64,000 bases of DNA, taken from positions 5,580,001 to 5,644,000 of the forward strand of contig NZ_CP114065.1 of the NCBI RefSeq assembly GCF_027627575.1, written 5' to 3'. The notes under the pieces are model-generated. The model searched no databases. It was given only the letters and a program-made list of their open reading frames with translations, and was not told the DNA's origin. The stretch comes from Kribbella sp. CA-293567. GTDB taxonomy: Bacteria > Actinomycetota > Actinomycetes > Propionibacteriales > Kribbellaceae. Shown here piece by piece: positions 41,609-51,171 of this stretch. Every line of letters starts with the position of its first letter. The first letter of the stretch is position 1. The translations under genes and the position numbers were made by a program.

Positions 41609-42193
41609 TCAACTGCAGGTGTTGGGGCCCATCACGTGATCCGGGCTGCTCCAGCCGCTGCAGCGGTACCTCGTGGAGTGGCCGTACCAGTTGTGGCCGA
41701 ATTCGTGGGCGGCGAGGAGAGCGGGGTCCCTCGTGTAGCCCAGGTAGAGCGAGATGCGCTGGCCCTGACCCCAGTTGCAGCCGACGACGCGGGTGCCTCC
41801 GCAGCCGCTGATGAAGGTGTTCTGGCAGGACACCGGCGTACCGCCGCCTTCGGACAGCCGGCTCCAGGCCGCTGCACCGCTACGGATTGCCGAGGCCCAG
41901 GGCCGGCAGGAAGAGGTCAGGTAGTAGGACCGTGCGGTCGGGGTGCTCCAGCCGGCCAGTTTCGGGGCGACCGTACTCGTCGTCTTCTTGGCCAAGTCCT
42001 GTGCGGTGATGCCGACACCGAGGCCGGTGCTGGCATCTTGGGATTGCACGGCCTGGTTCGGGCGGGCGGCCTCGACGCTGGCCGAGCGGGGGCTTTCAGA
42101 CGGGACGCCGGCGTGAGCCACCGGTGCCGCCAGGGGTGTGAGTGCGCCGATCGTGACCAACGCTGCGGTCAACAGCGATCTGGTGATTCGCAT
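41609..42193 (-). CDS. Secreted zinc metalloprotease, snapalysin-like
   Basis: 194-aa preprotein. Signal peptide ending near AHAG (about residue 29), a propeptide-like segment, then a small catalytic domain. Zinc motif HEFGHNWYGH at residues 163-172 (HExxH, then G and H), followed by a Met-turn-like DHVMGPNTCS. Snapalysins have HExxHxxGxxD; here one residue is inserted before the glycine and the last ligand is His. Six cysteines could form disulfides. ATG 42193. Export into the soil for protein breakdown is likely. Confidence 0.8.
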   Translation of the reverse strand: MRITRSLLTAALVTIGALTPLAAPVAHAGVPSESPRSASVEAARPNQAVQSQDASTGLGVGITAQDLAKKTTSTVAPKLAGWSTPTARSYYLTSSCRPWASAIRSGAAAWSRLSEGGGTPVSCQNTFISGCGGTRVVGCNWGQGQRISLYLGYTRDPALLAAHEFGHNWYGHSTRYRCSGWSSPDHVMGPNTCS

Positions 42194-42314
42194 GCTTCCT
42201 CCTACTGAGGGCGGATTGTTCTTGCTCTCAGCAACGATAGGAACCGGTAGCCGTGGGGGCTAGCCCTTCAAACTTAGGTACGGCGATCCGCCCGCCAACA
42301 CTGTTTTCTTCCGC

Positions 42315-43280
42315 TCAGTCAATAGTGTTCGGCCATTCCCAGCACATGCCGATGATGCCGGGCGTGACCTCGAGCTCGGCGATCAGCGCAGTGCCGGAAG
42401 CACCGATCCACAGTTCGCGCTGGCTGACTTGGTCGCCGGCATTCGTTCGCCGGCCGTAGCGAAGACATCGGGCGGGGACAGCTCGCGGGTCGAACTGGAC
42501 CTGTAGTACGTATTCGTGTCTCGGTGAGGAGAACAGGTGTTCGTACCTCAGCAGCATCGGACGCGGTGACATGTTCCAGCTGTACTTCAGGAGCGCTGGA
42601 TCACCGGCGTTCAGGACCCGGTCGAGAATGAGTTCACCCGCGACCATTCCGATCTTCTGGTCGACCGAGACCCGGCCGACGCGGCAGTACTTCGAACCGG
42701 TCAGGGTCGGCGGGATCGCGGGCTCGGGGCCGTCTGCTTTGTACACGACCCCGCACTGCGAGACCCCGTCCACGTTGGCCCGCACCAACTGCCGGACCTG
42801 GATCGACTTGGTTCGCCGCGAGCTGTCGATTTCGATCCTGACCTGGGTGCTGAGCCGGCTCAGGGTGCCGCAGGGTGGCGCGCCGACCTCTTTCAATGCC
42901 TGGAGGGGGCGGGTGTCGTCGAACAAGGTGCTGAGACTGAGGTTTCCCGGCACGTGGCCGATCCAGCGCCCACGGCCGCGGCGAGGTCCGAGCAGCGAGA
43001 TCAGCGAGTCGGCCGGAACGGACAGTAGTTCTTCCAGCAGATGCACGGCACGGAGTGACTCCGCCCGCTCAGGCCGGCTGCGGCCACGACGCCAGTGATT
43101 CAGCGCCGTCGCGCTGAGCTGGACGCCACGCCCCGCCAGCCACTCCTGGATCTGGTCGAGGGACATCCCGCTGACCTCGATGGCCAAGTGCAGGGCCGCC
43201 GGGAACGGCCCCGCCCGTAGCGCCTGTTGCAGGTCCTGCCGCGCCAGTTCGCCACCTGCCTGCGTATCCATCGCGTTCAT
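42315..43280 (-). CDS. Helix-turn-helix (XRE-like) regulatory protein
   Basis: 321 aa. N-terminal HTH-like segment (SLDQIQEWLAGRGVQLSATA then LNHWRRGRSRPE, about residues 40-72) as in a large actinobacterial family of XRE-type proteins with a conserved C-terminal beta-rich domain of unknown role (about 120-321, with VRIEIDSSRRTKSIQVRQLV). ATG 43280, alternatively Met4. It follows a small ORF by 24 bp. Confidence 0.75.
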   Translation of the reverse strand: MNAMDTQAGGELARQDLQQALRAGPFPAALHLAIEVSGMSLDQIQEWLAGRGVQLSATALNHWRRGRSRPERAESLRAVHLLEELLSVPADSLISLLGPRRGRGRWIGHVPGNLSLSTLFDDTRPLQALKEVGAPPCGTLSRLSTQVRIEIDSSRRTKSIQVRQLVRANVDGVSQCGVVYKADGPEPAIPPTLTGSKYCRVGRVSVDQKIGMVAGELILDRVLNAGDPALLKYSWNMSPRPMLLRYEHLFSSPRHEYVLQVQFDPRAVPARCLRYGRRTNAGDQVSQRELWIGASGTALIAELEVTPGIIGMCWEWPNTID

Positions 43281-43304
43281 GGTCCACTCCGTTCGGAACT
43301 CATG

Positions 43305-43649
43305 TCACCAGCTCATCGAAGTGCCTGGTGAGATCACGGGCCGGCTATCGAACGCGGCCTCGAGCGAACTCGACTCATGCTCGACGCCCGCTCGGTTACT
43401 GGTGCTGGCCGCGCCGACGGCAGGGGTTACGGCCTGGACGGCCGCGTCACGATCTCCCGCTCCGGCCAGGCAGTCGGCGTACCGAACCAGGAGGAAAAGC
43501 CTCGTTGGTTGCTGGGCCGTGGGCAGGTTCGTCAGAGCAGCGAGTCCTTCGCGCAGCCGCCAGCTGCGCAAGCGCTCCGAGAAGCCCGTTCGGGTCGGCG
43601 TCGAGCAGACCGATGCCCGGTCGGCGGATTCTTCGGGCTGCTGGATCAC
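43305..43649 (-). CDS. Small hypothetical protein with TPR-like helices
   Basis: 114 aa from GTG 43649, with AGGAGGGTGAGCG immediately upstream. The middle (LFLLVRYADCLAGAGDRDAA, then VQAVTPAVGAA) looks like one tetratricopeptide hairpin; both ends are low in pattern. It lies just upstream of the XRE-like gene and may form its operon. It may be a fragment of a longer TPR protein. Confidence 0.5.
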   Translation of the reverse strand: MIQQPEESADRASVCSTPTRTGFSERLRSWRLREGLAALTNLPTAQQPTRLFLLVRYADCLAGAGDRDAAVQAVTPAVGAASTSNRAGVEHESSSLEAAFDSRPVISPGTSMSW

Positions 43650-43713
43650 CGCTCACCCTCCTGTCGGGTTAACGTTTATGTGACGCCCATTGTTGTGCGC
43701 TATGGGCGGCTCA

Positions 43714-43815
43714 CGTCAAGCTTCTCGCAAACGGCAGCGCAATGAGCTGACCGACCGATTCCCTGACTTCGCCGCGGCCGCCGCGGCGCAACTGCCCGAC
43801 GGCGTCGTCCGCTGA
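43714..43815 (+). pseudogene. ATP-dependent DNA ligase fragment
   Basis: 34 codons reading RKRQRNELTDRFPDFAAAAA then AQLPDGVVR and a stop. This matches the segment before the DGEL motif in ATP-dependent DNA ligases (xxELTxxFPxxxxAAxxQLPxGxVLDGEL), but ends where DGEL should follow. No start and no other ligase motif. The rest of 43650-44004 shows nothing coding. Confidence 0.45.
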
Positions 43816-44004
43816 CCAAGGTGTGACCGATCGTCGTGGTCGAGGTCAGCACCGAATGCCGCGATTCAGGCCGGCCAACGGCGTCACCGGCTCCGCATGG
43901 TCAGGTATCGAGCGGGGTTGCAGCCGGCAGGCGTTCCGATACTGTGTGCAACCGCGGGGAGTGCGGCCGCACGTAAGTTTTGCAGTCGTGAGACTCCAGG
44001 GCGG

Positions 44005-44690
44005 CTAGTGGTCGTCTTGGTCGCGGGTGAAGGCCGACTCGTCGAACCACAGGCCGGGATCGGTACGGCGTGCTAGTTCGTCCAGGGCGGCGCCGGAGCC
44101 GTGGAACATCTGCGGGGCGACCGGGATCGCGCAGCCGTTGATGACGCCAAAGGCTGACGCGAGCTCTCTGTCGGTGGTGGCGAGGCTCTCCTCAAGACGA
44201 GCCACGGCCAGGGTCAACTCTTCCTCGCTGGGCCCATGGGCAGCGAGATCGGTCAGTGCCTCTGCCACCGCCCGCGCTACTGCTTCCTCAGTGCCTTCGC
44301 GAGCTTCGGCAGAGATGACGAAGTCTGTGCCCACGGCCCGCCTTCCAGCCAGGCCAACCCCGGGCCGGCAGCTCCGTACCGGGCGAACAGCAGGAACGCG
44401 GCCAACGGATGCGCGGCCCAGCCGTCCTCCGCAGCCAGTACCCCGGCCTCCACCGCGAGCCGATCCACCGGCCAGATCGACAGGCGCTCGGAGCCGCTGA
44501 CGACGGTCCCCGTCCGGTTCGATCTATGCAATGACGAACTGCGGGTGGTGCTCCTGCTCCCAGGTCGCTGCGATCTGGGTAGCCTCGGGTGTGGTGAGCG
44601 AAACGCCCTGTTGATCAGTCCGGTGTCGACTTGTGGTCCGGAATCAGCCATTCGTACACGTCGGCAAGTGCCATCCGCACCGCCCGCCAA
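44005..44690 (-). pseudogene. Decayed gene, M16-peptidase-like C-terminus
   Basis: Coding-like sequence jumps between frames on the minus strand. From about 44600 one frame reads VSLTTPEATQIAATWEQEHH and stops at a TAG; a second (to about 44340) reads LAVEAGVLAAEDGWAAHPLA and LFARYGAAGPGLAWLEGG; after a one-base shift a third (44334-44005) reads TDFVISAEAREGTEEAVARA and LTDLAAHGPSEEELTLAVAR, like the C-terminal half of actinobacterial M16 zinc-peptidase homologues. At least two disruptions, so not functional. Confidence 0.5.
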
Positions 44691-44723
44691 TTATCAGGTT
44701 CTCAGTTCAGCTTGTATTGAAGT

Positions 44724-44978
44724 CTATTTCACGGTCAGTGGCCAAAGCAGATCCGGTGGCAATTCCGGATGGGGTGTAGAGATCAGCAGTTGACGAGTGG
44801 TGATCTGCAGACCATGGAAGCGCCGCTCCATCGCCTGCGCATAGCGGGTCGCCAACGCAGGGTCGGCGACGTAGGTGGCGATGACGTGCTCACCGAAACA
44901 GACGCGCACCACAACTCGCACGTCGGGCGCACGTCTCGGCGACTCGTCTGCTGTCGAATCGGAGCGGGTCTGGGTCAC
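44724..44978 (-). CDS. Small hypothetical protein
   Basis: 84 aa from a GTG start. No family recognised: polar N-terminus, then a compact pattern VVVRVCFGEHVIATYVADPA and RYAQAMERRFHGLQITTRQL. GC-rich third positions support coding, but the ribosome binding site is weak. Confidence 0.45.
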   Translation of the reverse strand: MTQTRSDSTADESPRRAPDVRVVVRVCFGEHVIATYVADPALATRYAQAMERRFHGLQITTRQLLISTPHPELPPDLLWPLTVK

Positions 44979-45159
44979 CTCTCGATCATCGTGGCCCGCC
45001 GCACCGGAGCGCCATGACAGAAGAGTTTTTTGCGCATCACCCGATTTTTATAGGTAGCCGATACGCATTGAAATGCGGCCGGGCCAGGCGGATTCTTCGA
45101 GCAAGGCAAATTAACACCCGCCCCGTGGTAACAAATGCCTTCACCCAAGGAGACCGCAG

Positions 45160-47094
45160 ATGAAACAATGGATCCGCGCGGGAACAATAGCCGCCGGCGC
45201 AGTCGCGCTGATGCTTTCGACCGGCGCGTACGGAGCTGCCGGCGCCAATACCGCGGCCCAGGCACCGGCCGGCATTCGCGCCTACCTCGTGTTGTCCGCC
45301 CCCGGCAACGTGGACGCGATCACTCAGGCGGTCACCGCCAACAACGGCAAGGTCCAGAACACCTACCCGCAGATCGGACTCGTGGTCGCCCACTCGAGCG
45401 GGAGCGACTTCGCCGCCAAGATGCGCGCGGTTTCCGGCGTACAGAAGGTTGGGGACACCCGGGAAAGCGACGTACCGACCACCGGCGCGACCGCGCCGGC
45501 GCAGAACGGTGTCGCTCAGAAGCACCTCGCGCCACAGCTCGGCGAAGCCATCTCCGCCCCGGCCGAGGCCGCGGAGTGGAACCACATCCAGATGGGCGCC
45601 GACAAGGCCTGGGCCATCAACCCCGGCAGCAGGAACGTCACCGTCGGGATCCTGGACACCGGCGTACAGGGCACTCACGAGGATCTGCGCGACAACTTCG
45701 ACGCGGCCAACTCGGTGTCCTGCCTGTACGGCAAGCCCAACACCACCCCGGGCGCCTGGGAGCCGGACTCGTACGCACCCGCCGCGGGGCACGGCACCTC
45801 GGTCGCCGGCATCATCGCCGCGGCCAAGAACGGCAAGGGGACGGTCGGGATCGCACCGAACGTCCGGATCGCGTCGGTGAAGGTGATGGAGCCGACCGGG
45901 TACATGTACGCCGAGAACGTCGTGTGCGGGATCATGTGGTCGGCCGACCACGGATTCGAGGTCACGAACCACAGCTACTACGTCGACCCGTGGCTGTACA
46001 ACTACACCAACAACCCGAACCAGGACGCCGTCATCGAGGCCGTCCGCCGCGCGGTCGACTACGCGAAGGGCAAGGGCACCGTCACCGTCGCGGCCGCCGG
46101 CAACTTCTCGACCAACCTCGACACCGAACAAGGCACTCTGCTGCCGGGAGATCTTCCCAACGCGATCTCGGTGACCGCCACCAACGTCCGCAAGGAGCTG
46201 GCCTACTACTCGAACTTCGGCGTTCAGACAGTAGACGTCACCGGTCCGGGCGGCGACGGCTACGCCATGATCAACACCACCGGGATGAACAACAGCTACA
46301 CCACTTTCCACGGCACCTCGGCGTCGTCGCCGCATGTCGCCGGCGCCGTTGCGCTGCTCGCTTCGGCGCACCCCACGGCAACGGTCGACCAGCTGCGCAC
46401 CATGCTCCTCGCCCAGGCCATCGACACCCCCTGCCCGGCCAACGACAGCCGATGCACCGGCACTGCCGCCAAGAACTCCCACTTCGGCGAAGGCATCGCC
46501 GACGCCCTCAGGGCCGTCAACGGCGGCAGTGACCCGGACCCGGACCCGCCGACCACGGTGTTCTCGACCGACTTCGAGCAGACAACCGGATGGGCCTTCA
46601 ACACCGAAGGCACCGACCGCGCCACCTCCGGACGCTTCGAAATCGGCGACCCCCAAGCCACCAACTACTCAGGCAAAACCATGCAGCCCGGCAACACCGT
46701 CAGCGGCACCAAAGCCCTCGTAACCGGCGCACCAGCCGGCACAGCCGTCGGCGACCACGACCTCGACGGCGGCGCCACCAGCGCCACCTCAGCGCCAATC
46801 CAACTCCCCACCAACGGAGACCTCAAGCTCACCATGTCGTGGTACCTCGGACACCTGTCCAACTCCGCCGGCGCGGACTACCTCCGAGTCCGCGCAGTCA
46901 CCCCCACCGGCAGCACAGTCCTCTTCGACAAGAAAACCACCTCCGCCGACACCGCGGCCACCTGGAACACCGCCACCGCCAGCCTCACCCCGCTGGCCGG
47001 CAAGTCGATCCGCCTCATCATCGAAGCAGGCGACATCTCCGGCGGCAGCCTCGTCGAAGCCGGCATCGACGACCTCCGCATCACCACCGGCTGA
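45160..47094 (+). CDS. Secreted subtilisin-like serine protease (S8)
   Basis: 644-aa exported protease. Signal peptide (about residues 1-29), an I9-type propeptide (AYLVLSAPGNVDAITQAVTA onward), S8 catalytic domain with D166 (GILDTGVQG), H211 (GHGTSVAG), oxyanion N315 (AAAGN) and S387 (HGTSASSPHVAG). A DPDPDPP linker near residue 460 leads to a C-terminal beta-sandwich of about 180 residues (FSTDFEQTTGWAFNTEGTDR to the end) of the proprotein-convertase/adhesion type. ATG 45160 has AAGGAG upstream. The gene is alone, convergent with a LuxR gene. Confidence 0.95.
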   Translation: MKQWIRAGTIAAGAVALMLSTGAYGAAGANTAAQAPAGIRAYLVLSAPGNVDAITQAVTANNGKVQNTYPQIGLVVAHSSGSDFAAKMRAVSGVQKVGDTRESDVPTTGATAPAQNGVAQKHLAPQLGEAISAPAEAAEWNHIQMGADKAWAINPGSRNVTVGILDTGVQGTHEDLRDNFDAANSVSCLYGKPNTTPGAWEPDSYAPAAGHGTSVAGIIAAAKNGKGTVGIAPNVRIASVKVMEPTGYMYAENVVCGIMWSADHGFEVTNHSYYVDPWLYNYTNNPNQDAVIEAVRRAVDYAKGKGTVTVAAAGNFSTNLDTEQGTLLPGDLPNAISVTATNVRKELAYYSNFGVQTVDVTGPGGDGYAMINTTGMNNSYTTFHGTSASSPHVAGAVALLASAHPTATVDQLRTMLLAQAIDTPCPANDSRCTGTAAKNSHFGEGIADALRAVNGGSDPDPDPPTTVFSTDFEQTTGWAFNTEGTDRATSGRFEIGDPQATNYSGKTMQPGNTVSGTKALVTGAPAGTAVGDHDLDGGATSATSAPIQLPTNGDLKLTMSWYLGHLSNSAGADYLRVRAVTPTGSTVLFDKKTTSADTAATWNTATASLTPLAGKSIRLIIEAGDISGGSLVEAGIDDLRITTG

Positions 47095-47128
47095 ACCTCA
47101 ACCACGTTCGCAACAACCAAACAGTGTG

Positions 47129-47164
47129 ACTGCGCCGGTCCGTGCTGTCTCGGGCCGGCGCAGT
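47129..47164 (+). terminator. Hairpin between convergent protease and LuxR genes
   Basis: ACTGCGCCGG (47129-47138) is the exact complement of CCGGCGCAGT (47155-47164). There is no T-run on either side, so it may stop transcription from the protease side inefficiently or protect the mRNA ends. Confidence 0.5.
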
Positions 47165-47177
47165 TCGTCGGCGGTGT

Positions 47178-50018
47178 TCAATCCGAGGTGCGAATCCCTG
47201 ATGCCAATACGACGGTCAGCTCTTTGCGTGATGACACGTGCAGCTTGTGCAGGCACCGTGCGACGTGTTGCTCGATCGTGCGACGCGACAACCCAAGCGC
47301 TGTGGCTATCTGCTGGTTCGTCTGCCCGGCGGCAGCCAGCGCAGCGACCTCGAGTTCCCGTGGCGACAGACGTTCACCGTAGCTGGGGCGCCCGCGTTTG
47401 CGCTGCGGAGCCGCTTGCTGCTCACGAAGCACCTCACGGCAGGACCGCGACCGGCGGCGTACGCCGAGCTCATCGAACAACCTCTCTGCGGCCAAGAGTT
47501 GCGGTATACCGTCCAGACCCAGCTGCAGCTGACACTCCCCCAGCCTTCGCTTCGTCCGAGCGAGCCAGAACGGCCTTGGCAACTCCGAGAACATGACTTC
47601 CGCCGTCAGGTAGCCGTCCAGCGCCTGATGAAAATTACCGATGCTTTGGGCAACGACCGCTTCGCCGAACCGCAGTGCGGCCGCCGAGGCAGGGCAGTCC
47701 AGGCCGGCGATCCCCTCACGATGCTCGTCGATGAGGCGCTGAGCATCGGTCGGTCGCCGCAGCGTGGTGAGGACCTCTACGGCGCTGGGCGTGACCTCGC
47801 CGGCCCACACCCACATACCGGTCCGCCTCAGAACCTGAACGGCCAGGTCGACGTTCCGCAGCGCCTCGGTCCGCGCCGACTGACGTAACCGCACCTCGGC
47901 CAGCAATGTATGTGCCGTAGCCGTGACCGGCGGCGCGGGTGGCTGGTCCGCGCTCACCAGAGGATGGATCAGCTGCAGCGCCTGGTCGACGTCCCCGTGC
48001 TCAGCGGCCAGTGCCCCGGCGATCAGCCTGCATTCGGCCGCGACGCGCGGAAGACTCTCGAACCGGTTGACCAAGGCAACAGTGCGCTCCGGCAGAGCGT
48101 CCCAGCGCCCCAGCATCCAGTCCAGCATCGCCTCCGCGACTTCAAGCTGTTCGCGGGTGTAGGCAGCGGTGAACCGGCTCGCCAGCTCCCGCCCTGACGC
48201 CAGGTAGCCGGACGCCCGACCGTAATGGCCGAGCCACAACGAAGCGTCCGCGAAGTTCAGGCAAGCACGCGTCTTGTGCCGGCCCAGCGCCGGGTCGGTG
48301 GTCTCCTCGAACAGGGAGTCGGCGAGCGGCCATGCCGACCGCTGGCCGCAGGTCATCAGAGTGGTCGCCTTGTTCACCAGGAAGGCTGTCCGGTCCGACG
48401 GTTCGGCGATCGCGCCGGCGAGCGAGTCTGCCTCGGTCAGCCATTTGAGATGCGTGTCGACGTGCTGATGACCAGCGTGGATGTTGGCCAGCGACGACAT
48501 CACTCGGGCGGCCAGGTCGGGCCGCGGTTCTCGGAGTTCACCTGCGGCACGCTCGAGCTCGCGATAGCCCTCGGTCGCGTCGCCGAGCTGATTCAGCAGC
48601 AACAATCCCAGATCGTTGCGCAACTCTCCCCGGATCCTTAAGGGCAGCTGCTGGACCTCGTTCACCAAGGCGCGCAACAGCTCGACCGTCGCCCCGCAGT
48701 CCAAGCCGTCCAGTGCGGCTCGGCCGAGTTTCAGGGCGAGGCGCCCGGCTTCGTCTCCCTCGGCAGCAGCGATCAACTGCAGCAGTGTGGTCACCGCAGC
48801 TCCGGTGTCCCCTACTGAGATCGCGGTATCGGCGCCGAGCTCGCTGTTGTCTCGCCAACCGTCCAGGTCGCCGCACGCTTCGAGATGAGACGCGATCCGG
48901 AAGTAGGGCAGGGCGCCCGATGCGTCGAGGAGAACCGAGGCGGCCCGCCGGTGGAGCCGCCGAAGGCTCGACCGGCTCGTGACCTGCCGCACAGCTTGCT
49001 GCAGCAGTTCATGCCGACAGGCGAACCGGCCGTTCGTTTCCTGCAGCAGCCCGGCATCGAGCACGTCGTCGAGCGCGAGCTCGCCGGCGTCCACCGGTAC
49101 GTCGGCGACAGCGAAAAGTTCCTCCTCGCCTACCGGTACCGCGAGCACGGCGGCCGCCACGACAAGCCGTCTGGCGGTATCGCTCAGGCCCGACAGCCGC
49201 CGCGCGATCGCCTCGCGAAAGCCGGCCGGTACATCATCTCGAAGGAACTGATCCCACGCGGTGGAACCCACTGACGCCGGGTGGAGCTGCTCCAACGCCG
49301 AGTGCACTATCTGCTCGACAGCGAACGGTATGCCGCCTGAACGCCGCTGCAGCGCTTGCCGAACCTTGCGCGGCGGCCGGCCACGACCAACCATCGCATG
49401 CAGCATCGCTGCTGTCTCGCTCTCGGCCAGCACCGGAAGCTCGATCGTGGCTGCGGAACCCGACCGTCCAAGGTCGGCCGCGGCTCCTCGAGGCAGCTCA
49501 CCGGGCCGATAACTGAGGACCACCGTCAACTCGGCAGGCAGGTGACCGAAGAGGTACTGGAGAAACTCCATGGTCCCCGAGTCGGCCCAGTGCAAGTCGT
49601 CGAGCACCAGCACAGCCGGGCCGGCTGCCGTCAGCAACGAACTGATTGCGCGATATCGGCGATGCTGCTCCATTCGCAGGTCCGCCAACGGCGGCAAGGG
49701 CGGCGGCAACCGGGAACCGAGCTCTGGCAGGAGAGGCACTAGCGCGCCCAGCAGCGGATCGGTCGCCTCGGACAACTTCGCGGAGGCGAGTGGCAGCAAC
49801 GCATCGACCACCGGGCCCAGGGGAAACGGCTCACGCAGGGACTGACAGGTTCCGATCAGTTTCTGATGGTTCCCCAGCGCGCTGTGCGCGAAGAGCTCGT
49901 GCAGCAACCGAGTCTTTCCGACTCCGGCTTCGCCCTCCAACCGCACCACGACAGGCGGGACAGCAACCAGTTGGAGCAACGCATTCAACTGGCGCCAACG
50001 CCCCACCAACGGAGTCAC
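47178..50018 (-). CDS. LAL-type LuxR transcriptional regulator
   Basis: 946-aa large ATP-binding LuxR regulator. N-terminal AAA/STAND ATPase: Walker A GEAGVGKT (residues 29-36), Walker B VLVLDDLHWADS (about 137-148). A long helical repeat region (about 350-860) follows, and a LuxR helix-turn-helix at the C-terminus: LSPRELEVAALAAAGQTNQQ then IATALGLSRRTIEQHVARCL. The start is GTG 50018 followed directly by the ATPase (TPLVGRWRQL). These often control sugar or secondary-metabolite genes; target here unknown. Divergent from the recombinase. Confidence 0.92.
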   Translation of the reverse strand: MTPLVGRWRQLNALLQLVAVPPVVVRLEGEAGVGKTRLLHELFAHSALGNHQKLIGTCQSLREPFPLGPVVDALLPLASAKLSEATDPLLGALVPLLPELGSRLPPPLPPLADLRMEQHRRYRAISSLLTAAGPAVLVLDDLHWADSGTMEFLQYLFGHLPAELTVVLSYRPGELPRGAAADLGRSGSAATIELPVLAESETAAMLHAMVGRGRPPRKVRQALQRRSGGIPFAVEQIVHSALEQLHPASVGSTAWDQFLRDDVPAGFREAIARRLSGLSDTARRLVVAAAVLAVPVGEEELFAVADVPVDAGELALDDVLDAGLLQETNGRFACRHELLQQAVRQVTSRSSLRRLHRRAASVLLDASGALPYFRIASHLEACGDLDGWRDNSELGADTAISVGDTGAAVTTLLQLIAAAEGDEAGRLALKLGRAALDGLDCGATVELLRALVNEVQQLPLRIRGELRNDLGLLLLNQLGDATEGYRELERAAGELREPRPDLAARVMSSLANIHAGHQHVDTHLKWLTEADSLAGAIAEPSDRTAFLVNKATTLMTCGQRSAWPLADSLFEETTDPALGRHKTRACLNFADASLWLGHYGRASGYLASGRELASRFTAAYTREQLEVAEAMLDWMLGRWDALPERTVALVNRFESLPRVAAECRLIAGALAAEHGDVDQALQLIHPLVSADQPPAPPVTATAHTLLAEVRLRQSARTEALRNVDLAVQVLRRTGMWVWAGEVTPSAVEVLTTLRRPTDAQRLIDEHREGIAGLDCPASAAALRFGEAVVAQSIGNFHQALDGYLTAEVMFSELPRPFWLARTKRRLGECQLQLGLDGIPQLLAAERLFDELGVRRRSRSCREVLREQQAAPQRKRGRPSYGERLSPRELEVAALAAAGQTNQQIATALGLSRRTIEQHVARCLHKLHVSSRKELTVVLASGIRTSD

Positions 50019-50125
50019 GATGTACCCACGCTCCCAGTCGCAATCCCATCAGGGGGATTCTTCCGATGCCATTCGACGAGACACTACTGCAGATACCGCG
50101 GATTATCTGAAGTAATCTCTCCGGC

Positions 50126-51088
50126 GTGACTCCAGGTAACACGACGCCGGCGCCCGATCGGCCGCGACGTGGACGCCGGCCGGCGCAGCTGCCGGACCGC
50201 TATGCCGCAATCCACGCCGGCTATACCGCTGCGCTCGCTGCCGCGGGAATGCTCGACGACAACACTCGCCGCGCCTACGCCTCCCGGGTCCGCGGCTACC
50301 TGATCTGGCTGGACGCCGCCGATCTCGACGGCGACCCACTCACCCAACCCCACGCCCGCGACGGCGCCGTCCGCGACTACCGCAGCCACCTGCAGACCGT
50401 CGCCAAACGCAAACCCTCCACCATCAACACCACCCTCGCCGCGATCGGCGACCTCTATCTACGCCTCGGCCTCGGCGCCCCCGACGTGCGCCGCCTCGAC
50501 CTGCCCCAAGCCGCACCCCGGGCATTGTCCGAACGCGACATCACCCGCTGGCTACGGACCGTCGAACGATGGGTCAACCCCCGCGACCGGGTTCTGGCTC
50601 TCATCCCGTTCTACGCAGGGCTTCGCCTCGGCGAAGTCGTCGCCCTCAACCTCGACGACATCGCCCTGTCCGCCCGCAAAGGACTCATCACCGTCCGGGC
50701 CGGCAAGGGCGAGCGCTACCGCGAAGTACCCATCCACGCCGGGCTACGCCCCGACCTCACCCTGTGGATCAACGACGAACGACCCACCTGGCCCGGCGCC
50801 GCCGACACCAGCGCGCTGCTGCTCAACCACCGCGGCGCCCGGCTGTCCGCCCGCGGCGCCCACGACGTCATCGGCGCCATCGCCAACCAAGCAGGCATCG
50901 GCCACGACTTCACCAGCCACGCCCTACGCCACACCTTCGGCACCACCCTCGTCCGCGACGGACACGACCTCGTCCTCGTCGCCGAACTCATGGGCCACGC
51001 CCGCCTCGACCAAACCCGCCGATACAGCCTCCCTACCCAAGCCGACCGCGAACTAGCTGCAGCAGCGGCCACCCTGTCGAGTAGTTGA
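50126..51088 (+). CDS. Tyrosine recombinase/integrase
   Basis: 320-aa complete tyrosine recombinase. N-terminal SAM-like core-binding domain (about residues 25-125), catalytic domain with R167 (AGLRLGEV), beta-hairpin Lys about 194, H265-x-x-R268 (SHALRHTFG), H291 (MGHARL) and Y300 (TRRYSLP). All catalytic residues are present. GTG start at 50126. It does not flank a tRNA in this window. Similar stand-alone recombinases move small elements or resolve dimers; no att repeat was found by eye. Confidence 0.93.
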   Translation: MTPGNTTPAPDRPRRGRRPAQLPDRYAAIHAGYTAALAAAGMLDDNTRRAYASRVRGYLIWLDAADLDGDPLTQPHARDGAVRDYRSHLQTVAKRKPSTINTTLAAIGDLYLRLGLGAPDVRRLDLPQAAPRALSERDITRWLRTVERWVNPRDRVLALIPFYAGLRLGEVVALNLDDIALSARKGLITVRAGKGERYREVPIHAGLRPDLTLWINDERPTWPGAADTSALLLNHRGARLSARGAHDVIGAIANQAGIGHDFTSHALRHTFGTTLVRDGHDLVLVAELMGHARLDQTRRYSLPTQADRELAAAAATLSSS

Positions 51089-51171
51089 CCTTTTCTCACC
51101 AGGTCGCATCAGCTCACGACCACCGGCAATACCGATCCGCGCCGCGTCGTCGTACTCGGGGCACAGCCACG

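Noticed and set aside
43823..44008. 61-codon + ORF after the DNA-ligase fragment
   Set aside because: Does not continue the ligase sequence and has no motif or start signal.
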